43,052 nt of DNA from Verrucomicrobiota bacterium (GTDB lineage Bacteria > Verrucomicrobiota > Verrucomicrobiia > Chthoniobacterales > UBA10450). The notes under the pieces were generated by a model that made no database searches, was not told the origin of the DNA, and saw only the letters and a list, made by a program, of their open reading frames with translations. Location of the stretch: positions 1 through 43,052 of the forward strand of contig QHNV01000133.1 of the NCBI GenBank assembly GCA_003218535.1, in the 5' to 3' direction. The translations under genes and the position numbers were made by a program. Below are positions 33,941 to 41,421 of the stretch, piece by piece; positions within the stretch are counted from its first letter, which is position 1, and each line of letters begins with the position of its first letter.

Positions 33941-34597
33941 CTAGCTCAGATACTTGCTCAGTCGCGAACGCAGTTCGGTTCGCGCACGAAAAAGCACGCT
34001 TTTCACAGCCGGCACAGATAGATCAAGAACTTCAGCGATTTGCTCGTAGCTCAACTGCTCATACCGCCGCAAAACCAGGGCCATTCGTTGAGTCTCAGGA
34101 AGATGCATGATCGCCTCCTCGATTGCTTTTTGAAGTTCGGCCTCCAGAAGCGACGCGTCAGGAGCTGGGTTGCTCTCGTCCTTTAGAGCTGGTTCGTTGG
34201 CGCCCGCCGCCGGATCAAGCGGGACCAGCGCACGCCGCTTCGTCCGACGCAATTCGTTGAACACGAGATTGCGCGTGATTTTCAACAGCCACGTGGTGAA
34301 TTTGGCGCGCGGCTTATATCGGCTAGCGCTTTTCCAGACTCGGATAAAGACCTGTTGAGCGATATCCTCCACGTCCGAGTTGCTGCCCAACATGCGTGCG
34401 ACCGTGCCGGCCACCAAAGCTTGATGCCTTTCAATTAGTTCCTCGAACGCGTTCGTGTCTCCCCGGCCCACCAAGTTCATCAGCCGCACATCTTCAGCGT
34501 CTTCCTCCGATCTCCCTTGATTTCCTCGATCGCTAGCAGCCATCGCTCGATTAGACGGTAGCATCGGGCGGAGCTTGCGAAAAATGTGACGAATCAT
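33941..34597 (-). CDS. ECF-family RNA polymerase sigma factor
   Basis: A 218-residue sigma factor. Region 2 is at about 45-115 (DVEDIAQQVFIRVWKSASRY, FTTWLLKITRNLVFNELRR) and region 4 at about 155-212 (LPETQRMALVLRRYEQLSYE then QIAEVLDLSVPAVKSVLFRAR). The first 30 residues are basic and then acidic, and later starts at 34562 or 34541 are possible. No anti-sigma gene is adjacent. It is divergent from mqnE. It is not closely similar to the other ECF factor in the window. Confidence 0.9.
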   Translation of the reverse strand: MIRHIFRKLRPMLPSNRAMAASDRGNQGRSEEDAEDVRLMNLVGRGDTNAFEELIERHQALVAGTVARMLGSNSDVEDIAQQVFIRVWKSASRYKPRAKFTTWLLKITRNLVFNELRRTKRRALVPLDPAAGANEPALKDESNPAPDASLLEAELQKAIEEAIMHLPETQRMALVLRRYEQLSYEQIAEVLDLSVPAVKSVLFRARTELRSRLSKYLS

Positions 34598-34682
34598 TAC
34601 TACAGCTGTTGCAATGGTTTTTGTTGCAAGCTGGAAGCGCCCTGTGCATTCTTGATAGCCAACGCATTGCCTTGGCTGCCGG

Positions 34683-35837
34683 ATGAATTATTCGCTTATT
34701 TCAAAAGAACTTAGGCCAATCGCCGAAAAAGTTGAGGCGGGTCAGCGAATCTCGGAGACCGATGCGCTCACGCTCTATCGCTCGAGCGACCTGAACGCAT
34801 TGGGAATGATCGCCAACGTTTTGCGTGAGCGAAAAAACGGCAACTACGCGACCTATATCCACAATCGTTACATCAATTACTCCAACGTCTGCATCCTTTC
34901 GTGTCAGTTTTGTGCTTTCGCCGCAAAAAAACGTGACGCGCATGCCTTCGAGTATGCGATCGACGAAATTATCGGCGCGGTCCGGGACGCGTTGTCCCTT
35001 GGAATCACTGAAGTGCACATGGTCGGCGGGCTGCATCCAACTTTAAAGAAAGAGTGGTACCTTGAGCTTTTACGCCGTCTTCGGGCGCTCGATCCCGATC
35101 TCCATATCAAGGCATTCACCGCCATCGAGGTGCGGCATTTTGCGGAGCGGATCTTTCGCATGTCGATCCGCGAAACGCTGGGAACTTTGCGCGAAGCCGG
35201 TCTCGGCTCCATCACCGGCGGCGGCGCGGAGATTTTTGATCCCATTGTGCGCGATAAGATCTGTCGCGGCAAAGAGACCGCCGCCGAGTGGCTCGATGTG
35301 CATCGCACTTGGCATCAAATAGGCGGCCGTAGCACTTGCACCATGCTCTACGGCCATATCGAGACGCTCGCTCAACGCGTCGATCATTTGCGTCAGCTTC
35401 GCGAATTGCAGGATGAGACTGCCGGGTTTACCGGGTTTATTCCATTTGCCTTTGAGCCGTCCCGGTCCCTCGGGATACTCGCCCACATCAAGCGAGCCTC
35501 GGCATTCGAGCAGCTTCGCAATCTCGCCGTGAGTCGCATTTATCTCGATAACATCGACCATCTGACTGCGTACTGGGTCAGTCTCGGCCTGCCTCTCGCG
35601 CAGGTTTCGCTGAGTTACGGTGTGGACGATCTGCACGGTACAATTTTAGAGGAAAAGATCTTTCATATGGCGGGCGCGACTACTCCGCAGCAACAAACAG
35701 TCGCGACGCTCGAACACGCTATCAGGGAAGCCCACCGCGAGCCGGTTCAACGCGACAGTTATTATCGTCACATATCTCAGCGTTCAACGACCGATAAGCG
35801 AACAGCGCCGACGAGAGCTGAACTTGCCTGCGCATAA
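34683..35837 (+). CDS. mqnE: Aminodeoxyfutalosine synthase
   Basis: A 384-residue radical SAM enzyme of the futalosine menaquinone pathway. It joins the chorismate-derived enol ether (3-(1-carboxyvinyloxy)benzoate, from MqnA) to adenosine. The cluster motif is CILSCQFC (Cys70, Cys74, Cys77). Also visible are HMVGGLHP, the SITGGGAEIF segment and SYGVDDLHGTILEE, typical of the MqnE/MqnC group. MqnE rather than MqnC is inferred from details of the sequence and the adjacent mqnA. It abuts mqnA directly. Confidence 0.9.
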   Translation: MNYSLISKELRPIAEKVEAGQRISETDALTLYRSSDLNALGMIANVLRERKNGNYATYIHNRYINYSNVCILSCQFCAFAAKKRDAHAFEYAIDEIIGAVRDALSLGITEVHMVGGLHPTLKKEWYLELLRRLRALDPDLHIKAFTAIEVRHFAERIFRMSIRETLGTLREAGLGSITGGGAEIFDPIVRDKICRGKETAAEWLDVHRTWHQIGGRSTCTMLYGHIETLAQRVDHLRQLRELQDETAGFTGFIPFAFEPSRSLGILAHIKRASAFEQLRNLAVSRIYLDNIDHLTAYWVSLGLPLAQVSLSYGVDDLHGTILEEKIFHMAGATTPQQQTVATLEHAIREAHREPVQRDSYYRHISQRSTTDKRTAPTRAELACA

Positions 35838-35867
35838 ATGGTAGGGCGCGACCGCCGGTTGGGACGA

Positions 35868-36689
35868 ATGCTCCGCGTCGGCTGCGTAAAATATCTCAAC
35901 GCGCGTCCGCTTATTCGAGGCTGGCAGGGTCCAGTGGAATTCGATCACCCATCGGCGCTCTGCAAACGATTGGCGAATGGCGAGCTCGATGTCGCGCTCG
36001 TCTCCAGTTTCGAATTTCTCCGCAACCCGATTTATCGAATCGTCGATGATGTTTCCATTTCGTCGGATGGACCGGTTTTCAGCGTCGTCGTGGCCCATCG
36101 CGGCGAGATTTCCCAAATTGAAGAGATCGAACTCGATCCCGCATCGCAAACCGCGGTCAATCTCCTGCGCTGTTTGCTCGCAGAACTTGGATTAAAGCCA
36201 CGTTTGAAATCTGGCGTTCCGGGGAGCACAGGCTGCCAGCCTGTCGTTGTCGGCAGCTTGCCGACAACCCAGAACGCGCAACTTCTCATCGGCGATCAAG
36301 CCATCTGGTTTCGCCAGAAACACGCGAGCGAATTTCATTTCTGGGATCTCGGCGAACAATGGAAGAAACTTATCGGTCTTCCATTCGTTTACGCGCTCTG
36401 GCTCGTTCGCCCAGAAGTTATCGATCCTAGTCCCATGGCGAACCATCTGCGTGCTTTCCGTGACGAGAATCTTAACAATCTTGACGACTTAACCGCAGAT
36501 GCTGTAGCCGGGGTGGCCGACCCCGGTCTGCGAACGAAATTAGATCGCGAGTTTTTTCTTCGTTATTACCGCAAGCATCTTCGATTCAGCTTTGGAGATA
36601 GGGAACAGAAAGGTCTGCAAACTTTCGCGAACCTCTGCGCAAAGCATGGTCTGCTCCCAAAACGCGATCTCGCGCTCGATCTCGTATAA
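35868..36689 (+). CDS. mqnA: Chorismate dehydratase, carrying two repeat-derived insertions
   Basis: A MqnA of 273 residues if it starts at MLRVGCVKYLNARPL (35868), the family start; the frame also opens at 35838, abutting mqnE. The enzyme dehydrates chorismate, the first menaquinone step in this route. Conserved parts include FDHPSALCKRLANGELDVAL, SSFEFL and IGDQAI. Two stretches do not belong to the family: GSTGCQPVVVGSLPTTQ, encoded by a double-hairpin element at 36221-36268, and AVAGVADPG from a palindrome at 36508-36526. Both keep the frame. Activity is plausible if they lie in surface loops. Confidence 0.88.
   Translation: MLRVGCVKYLNARPLIRGWQGPVEFDHPSALCKRLANGELDVALVSSFEFLRNPIYRIVDDVSISSDGPVFSVVVAHRGEISQIEEIELDPASQTAVNLLRCLLAELGLKPRLKSGVPGSTGCQPVVVGSLPTTQNAQLLIGDQAIWFRQKHASEFHFWDLGEQWKKLIGLPFVYALWLVRPEVIDPSPMANHLRAFRDENLNNLDDLTADAVAGVADPGLRTKLDREFFLRYYRKHLRFSFGDREQKGLQTFANLCAKHGLLPKRDLALDLV
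36221..36268 (+). repeat. 48-nt double-hairpin element inside mqnA
   Basis: The order is GGGGAGC, then the hairpin ACAGGCTG-C-CAGCCTGT (36228-36244), then the hairpin GTTGTCGGCA-GCT-TGCCGACAAC (36246-36268). A second copy lies inverted in recG at 40356-40403, with the same length and 43 of 48 positions alike. The length is a multiple of three and it is read through as protein. Confidence 0.85.
36508..36526. repeat. Palindrome inside mqnA (GTAGCCGGGGT type)
   Basis: CCGGGGT at 36508-36514 pairs with ACCCCGG at 36520-36526 around GGCCG, preceded by GTAG. It is translated as AVAGVADPG within mqnA, in a region where the family is otherwise helical. It is a second kind of palindromic element in the same gene. 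Confidence 0.6.
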
Positions 36690-36722
36690 CGGAATCGATC
36701 TGTCCTGACGGTACAGGGCCAG

Positions 36723-37229
36723 TTAACGTTTTGCCCCGCCCAAACCGAGATCGAGATCGTTGAGTTGCCAACCAGTGTTCGTGAAATGGAATCGGAGCTT
36801 GATTCCTTCGCGATCGACCTCAAAGGAGCGCGGACCTGTGAAGAATGCGTATTTTACTTTTAACCAGTTCACCGTCTTACCTGTAGAGAACTGGAACTGC
36901 TGCGGAGCCTGCAGGTTCTTTAGTGCTCCCGGATTGGAGAGAAGCGCCGCGATACCATCCGGCGTGGCATAAGCATCAACGATCGCGTCGATCAGCGTCG
37001 GGCCGAGGTTGCTCCATCGCTTGTGACTGGTCGTCGCGCGCGCGAACCGAGCCGCGAGTTGCTTCTTCAGTGACGCCCGAACCGCGGGAAAATCGACACG
37101 CGAACCGATCGCCGCGCTATTACCGGACCGTAGCGCAACCGTGAAGCGCCAGAATGAAAAGTACGGCGATGCGCCATAGATGAGCAGAAGAACGACGCAA
37201 ACCAGCACTATCCAGCGGATCAGTCTCAT
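36723..37229 (-). CDS. DUF2939-family membrane-anchored protein
   Basis: A 168-residue protein with an N-terminal hydrophobic anchor (RWIVLVCVVLLLIYGAS). It is followed by SPYFSFWRFTVALRSGNSAA and RVDFPAVRASLKKQLAAR, the hallmark of DUF2939 (S-P-Y, A-x-x-x-x-D, VDFPAVRxSLKxQL). The remainder is a mixed fold ending in HFTNTGWQLNDLDLGL. The function is unknown; members are probably periplasmic. It is convergent with mqnA and divergent from recJ. Confidence 0.8.
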   Translation of the reverse strand: MRLIRWIVLVCVVLLLIYGASPYFSFWRFTVALRSGNSAAIGSRVDFPAVRASLKKQLAARFARATTSHKRWSNLGPTLIDAIVDAYATPDGIAALLSNPGALKNLQAPQQFQFSTGKTVNWLKVKYAFFTGPRSFEVDREGIKLRFHFTNTGWQLNDLDLGLGGAKR

Positions 37230-37368
37230 TTAAAGTTTCGATTCTCGTGAGCGAACATGGAATATCTGTTTATCGGAAATGGTTGCTTGTTCAGTCAAGC
37301 GTAATTGCGAAGCAAATGTGGTGACGCACGGCATCTTGTCAGGAAGTTCTGCGCGAATAAACTGATCG

Positions 37369-39183
37369 GTGCAAAGCCGCGTAGAAGGGAGCCCACTGGG
37401 CTCAGAACCGCCCCGGACATTTACGCGGCAAAGCCGCGTAGAGGGCGAGCTGGTCGATATAAAACCGCGTAGAACATTTACGCGGCAAAGCCGATGGATC
37501 GTTGCGCCGCCTGAAGAGCTCGACGGCGGGCCGATTTCGTGGAATCAAATCTGTGGCTCAGCCTGCATTGCGCGACTGCTGTTGCGCAAAGGCTTTGCGA
37601 ACGCGACGGAGGTGGAAGCGTTTCTGCAACCGCGTCTCAAATCATTAAGGGATCCGTTTTTGCTTCCGAACATGCAGGTGGCCGTCACTCGCGTGCTCGC
37701 GGCGCTTGACCGACATGAGCGTGTTGTTCTGTTCGGAGATTATGATGTAGATGGCGTGACCTCGATTGCACTCCTGGCGGAGACGTTGCGCGCTTACGGT
37801 GGCACTCCTGAATTGTTTTTGCCGTTGCGGATGGAGGAGGGCTACGGATTGAGTCCGGAAAGTGTCGAGCGCTGTCTGGAGGAGCATCACCCTCAACTCT
37901 TGATCGCCTTGGACTGCGGCACGTCGTCTGTGAGTGAGATTGCCGATCTTACGCGACGCGGCGTGGACGCGATTGTTCTTGATCATCATGAGCCGAAATC
38001 CGCGCTGCCCCAATGCGTGGCGATCGTGAATCCGAAAATCGATCCGGAATCGCGGTTTCATTATCTGTGCAGTGTCGGGATTGTTTTCAAACTTTGTCAT
38101 GCCCTTTTGAAAACAAGGCCGCTGCGCGATTTCGATCTCAAATCGAAGCTCGATCTTGTTGCACTGGGCACCGTGGCAGACATCGTGCCGCTGCGTGAAG
38201 AAAATCGCGTTCTGGTGCAGCGCGGCGCGATGGAAATCGGGCGGATGTCGCGTATTGGCCTGGACAAGTTAATGCATGTCGCCGGATTACGGCCGCCCAT
38301 CCTAGCCGCGGACATTGGTTATCGACTCGGGCCGCGATTGAACGCTGCGGGACGTTTGAGCACAGCGGAGAAATCGTTGCGGCTATTGCTCACGCACGAT
38401 GAAGGCGAGGCAGCGGCGCTCGCGACAGAGCTTGACCAGCACAATCGTGAACGTCAGCAGGTGGAACACCAAATCTTCGCTGCAGCCACTGAGATGATCG
38501 ACAAACAGTTTGATGCGACGCAGGACGCGGCCGTTGTGGCAGGCGCGCGCGGCTGGCATCCAGGAGTGCTTGGTATCGTAGCCTCGCGGATCGTTCGAAG
38601 ATATCATCGACCTGCGATTGTGATCGGCTTCGATGACCATGGAGCAGGCAAAGGAAGCGGGCGAAGCATTGAAGGGTTGAACCTGGTTGAGGCGCTATCT
38701 TGTTGTGCAAACACGCTCGACAAATACGGCGGACACGGAATGGCGGCGGGACTAGCGCTGCACGAGGAAAATTTCGATCGTTTTGCGGAAGCATTTTGCA
38801 GCACCGCGCGCGAGCTTCTTTCCGAAGAAGCGTTGGAACCCTGCCTGCGACTGGATTATGAGCTGGCGTTCACGGAGATCGATGTCGAGTTTCTGCGCTG
38901 GCACGAAATGTTGCAGCCGTTTGGAAACGGAAATCCGCAGCCGCTTTTCTTCGCGCGCGCGGTGGAGCCGGTGGCGCCGCCGCGCGTAGCGAATGAAAAA
39001 CATCTGATCTTTCGTCTGCGCCAGGGGGATCGTCATCGCCGCGCCGTTTATTTTGACGGCGTGGCAAATCAATTGCCGGTACCGCCTTGGGACATTGCAT
39101 TCCGCATCGGTGCCGATGAATACGATGGAGAGACATTGGTCGCCATGCACATCGAGGCGGTGCGGAGTGCGGAACGGATCTGA
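37369..39183 (+). CDS. recJ: Single-stranded-DNA-specific exonuclease RecJ, with repeat-derived N-terminus
   Basis: A 604-residue RecJ, the 5'-3' ssDNA exonuclease of RecF-pathway recombination and mismatch repair. DHH-family motifs: GDYDVDG at residues 123-129, LDCGTSS at 181-187 and DHHEP at 205-209; the DHHA1 and OB domains follow. The natural protein should start near RWIVAPPEE (residue 42). No ATG or GTG precedes it in frame except the GTG at 37369, which lies in a 57-nt tandem repeat. The first 41 residues are therefore 19-residue repeat units ending RTFTR. It abuts recG. Confidence 0.93.
   Translation: MQSRVEGSPLGSEPPRTFTRQSRVEGELVDIKPRRTFTRQSRWIVAPPEELDGGPISWNQICGSACIARLLLRKGFANATEVEAFLQPRLKSLRDPFLLPNMQVAVTRVLAALDRHERVVLFGDYDVDGVTSIALLAETLRAYGGTPELFLPLRMEEGYGLSPESVERCLEEHHPQLLIALDCGTSSVSEIADLTRRGVDAIVLDHHEPKSALPQCVAIVNPKIDPESRFHYLCSVGIVFKLCHALLKTRPLRDFDLKSKLDLVALGTVADIVPLREENRVLVQRGAMEIGRMSRIGLDKLMHVAGLRPPILAADIGYRLGPRLNAAGRLSTAEKSLRLLLTHDEGEAAALATELDQHNRERQQVEHQIFAAATEMIDKQFDATQDAAVVAGARGWHPGVLGIVASRIVRRYHRPAIVIGFDDHGAGKGSGRSIEGLNLVEALSCCANTLDKYGGHGMAAGLALHEENFDRFAEAFCSTARELLSEEALEPCLRLDYELAFTEIDVEFLRWHEMLQPFGNGNPQPLFFARAVEPVAPPRVANEKHLIFRLRQGDRHRRAVYFDGVANQLPVPPWDIAFRIGADEYDGETLVAMHIEAVRSAERI
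37372..37493 (+). repeat. 57-nt tandem repeat at the recJ start
   Basis: Units begin at 37372, 37429 and 37486 (the third is cut after three codons). Each starts with CAAAGCCG and ends with ACATTTACGCGG. The join contains the hairpin ACGCGGC-AAA-GCCGCGT at 37423-37439. The period is 19 codons, so every copy reads in frame (QSRVEG...RTFTR). Confidence 0.8.
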
Positions 39184-41421
39184 ATGGGTGAACGACCTAG
39201 ACCAGAAGGGAATGGCGATGGCGAGGACGCCCTCGCTGGGTCGCCGCGGCGACCGCTCGCCAAGAGTATCGAGCTCTCGCACTCACTCGAGGAATTAGAT
39301 CGGATCCCGCGCCCGAAACTCCTCGCACTGCGGCGTCTCGGCATAGAGACCGTGGAAGATTTGCTTACGCATTTCCCCAGGCGTCACGAAGATCGAACGG
39401 AGTTCCCGCATTTTCCGCACGAGGAAAGCGACGTGCCGATTTGTCTTTGCGGTGACGTGATTAAGACTTCGTTGCGGCGTTTTGGCGGGTGGAAGAAAAT
39501 TTTCGAAGCAACACTGCAAGAATCGCAGGCAAATGCTCTGAGCGAACCACTCGTGTGCCGGTGGTTCAATCTGCACTACGTGCAGAAAATGATCGCAACC
39601 GGGCAACGCCTGGTCGTATTCGGCAAACCACGTCTGCGGGGGAAAAGGATTTGCATGGATCATCCGGAGTTCGAGGTCATCGAAAATGATGAGGAGATTT
39701 CGATTCATTTTCGGCGCATCACACCTGTCTATCCTGCAACGGAAGGTCTTTCGCAGCGCGTCTTACGCAGCATCATTTACCGACTGTTGAATGAAATTTC
39801 GGACGCGGAATTGGAAACAAGTGCGCCGAGCAGCTTGGTTCAAGGCACGAGATGGCAGGCGATTCGCGCAATCCATTTTCCGGAAAGCTGGGAAGCGCGT
39901 GATGCTGCTCGGGAGTATCTGGTGCTCTCGGAATTCTTCGCGATGCAGATGCTAATCGCATCCCGACGCTTTGATGCATCGACGCGCGTCGGCCACGTGC
40001 ATTGTGGAAGCGGCGTGTTGCTCAACAAGTTTATCAAGGCGTTACCATTCGAACTAACGGGTGCGCAAGTGAAAGTAATCGCGGAAATTCGTCGGGACCT
40101 TGCGGCGCGTCACCCAATGAACCGTTTGTTGCAGGGCGATGTCGGCTCCGGAAAAACAGTCGTCGCCATAGCAGCGATGCTTCTTGCGATTGAAGCGGGA
40201 TATCAGGCCGCGTTCATGGCACCCACACAAATTCTGGCCGAGCAACATTATGATGTCTTGCGGGGCTGGCTCGAGCCGTTCGGGGCGCATATCGCGCTCC
40301 GAACTGCCGCGCGGCAGGAAGAGACTGGACCCCTGCCGCTCTTCGACGCCCAAGGGTTCGCGGCAAGCTGCCGCGAACAACAGGCTGGCAGCCTGTGCTC
40401 CCCGGAGCGCGCGATCCCGCGCGACGAACCGCAGAGCATCGCGCCAGAAGAACCGCAGATCGTTGTTGGCACGCATGCGGTGCTCTACGAGAATGTGTCG
40501 TTCTCGAATCTCGGGCTCGTTGTGATCGACGAGCAGCATAAATTTGGTGTTGGTCAACGCGCCAAATTGACCTCGCGCGAGCCGGCGCCGGACGTGCTGG
40601 TGATGACCGCCACGCCAATCCCGCGCACACTGACGATGACCATCTACGGCGACCTCGATGTCTCGGTTATTGATGAGATGCCACGCAATCGCGGACGGAT
40701 CATTACCGCCGTGCGCGATGCATCGAACCTGGCCGAAGTCCTCAGCTTTTTGCGGACACAATTGGAAGCTGGCCACCAGCTTTACGTGATTTATCCGCTG
40801 ATCGATGAAAGCGAAAAACTGGATGTCAAAGCAGCTTCGGCCGAGTACGAGTTGTGGAAGGAGCGATTGCACCCGTATCGCTGCGAATTACTTCACGGTC
40901 GCATTCCTGCGCCGGAAAAGCAGGAAATCATGGAACGCTTTCGACGGGGGGAGGCTAATGCTTTGATTAGCACTACGGTGATCGAAGTCGGAGTCGATGT
41001 CCCAAACGCGACCGCGATGTTGGTAGAAAATGCGGAGCGTTTCGGGTTGGCGCAGCTCCATCAACTCCGCGGCCGGATCGGCCGTGGCGGACACAAGTCG
41101 TATTGCATTTTGTTAACGTCGGATCAACAGAGGGAGACATCAGCAAAGCTTGCTGTATTGGAAAAAACGAGCAACGGCTTCGAGGTGGCCGAAGCAGATT
41201 GGGAGTTACGTGGCCCGGGCGATCTGCTCGGCACCGCGCAAAGCGGCTTGCCGGCGCTTAAGATTGGCGATTTGAAGAAGGACGCAGATTTGATGCGACG
41301 CGCGCGTGCGGCGGCACTGGCGATCTTCGAGGCGGACCCGGGCTTGGAGTTGCCTGAGAATCAACGTTTCCAGCGTTTAATTGTCGAACAACAGGGACGG
41401 ACTTTTTCGAACGTTAGCTGA
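39184..41421 (+). CDS. recG: ATP-dependent DNA helicase RecG, with repeat-derived insertions
   Basis: A 745-residue RecG, which regresses stalled forks and moves branches. It has a wedge OB domain at about 60-180, Walker A GDVGSGKT at 318-325, DEQH at 449-452, and motif VI in QLHQLRGRIGRGGH. Between TAARQEE (residue 380) and PQIVVGTHA (424) is about 40 extra residues, 16 of them (391-406) encoded by the inverted 48-nt double hairpin. The first 28 residues (PEGNGDGEDALAGSPRRP) come from palindromic DNA at 39221-39261. It abuts recJ, and the stop overlaps the protease gene by 1 nt. Confidence 0.93.
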   Translation: MGERPRPEGNGDGEDALAGSPRRPLAKSIELSHSLEELDRIPRPKLLALRRLGIETVEDLLTHFPRRHEDRTEFPHFPHEESDVPICLCGDVIKTSLRRFGGWKKIFEATLQESQANALSEPLVCRWFNLHYVQKMIATGQRLVVFGKPRLRGKRICMDHPEFEVIENDEEISIHFRRITPVYPATEGLSQRVLRSIIYRLLNEISDAELETSAPSSLVQGTRWQAIRAIHFPESWEARDAAREYLVLSEFFAMQMLIASRRFDASTRVGHVHCGSGVLLNKFIKALPFELTGAQVKVIAEIRRDLAARHPMNRLLQGDVGSGKTVVAIAAMLLAIEAGYQAAFMAPTQILAEQHYDVLRGWLEPFGAHIALRTAARQEETGPLPLFDAQGFAASCREQQAGSLCSPERAIPRDEPQSIAPEEPQIVVGTHAVLYENVSFSNLGLVVIDEQHKFGVGQRAKLTSREPAPDVLVMTATPIPRTLTMTIYGDLDVSVIDEMPRNRGRIITAVRDASNLAEVLSFLRTQLEAGHQLYVIYPLIDESEKLDVKAASAEYELWKERLHPYRCELLHGRIPAPEKQEIMERFRRGEANALISTTVIEVGVDVPNATAMLVENAERFGLAQLHQLRGRIGRGGHKSYCILLTSDQQRETSAKLAVLEKTSNGFEVAEADWELRGPGDLLGTAQSGLPALKIGDLKKDADLMRRARAAALAIFEADPGLELPENQRFQRLIVEQQGRTFSNVS
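39221..39261. repeat. Palindromes in the 5' end of recG
   Basis: GCGAGG-ACGC-CCTCGC at 39221-39236 and the perfect palindrome GGTCGCCGCGGCGACC at 39239-39254 lie in the first 26 codons, before the family-like part of RecG (SIELSHSLEELDRIP). They are probably another inserted element that became the N-terminus. Confidence 0.5.
40356..40403 (-). repeat. 48-nt double-hairpin element inside recG (inverted copy)
   Basis: Hairpin GTTCGCGGCA-AGC-TGCCGCGAAC at 40356-40378, then ACAGGCTG-G-CAGCCTGT at 40380-40396, then GCTCCCC. It is the reverse complement of the mqnA element, with paired changes in the longer stem. Confidence 0.85.

Noticed and set aside
33734-34021. 95-codon plus-strand frame overlapping the transposase-like remnant
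   Set aside because: Arg/Thr/Cys-rich without structure, and overlaps the 3' end of the sigma factor gene; the minus-strand reading is more protein-like.
37372-37493. CRISPR-like repeats
   Set aside because: Only two and a bit units of 57 nt, without unique spacers of constant size, and translated in frame as RecJ's N-terminus.
40054-40872. 272-codon minus-strand frame inside recG
   Set aside because: Antisense to the RecG helicase domain with intact motifs; no independent evidence.
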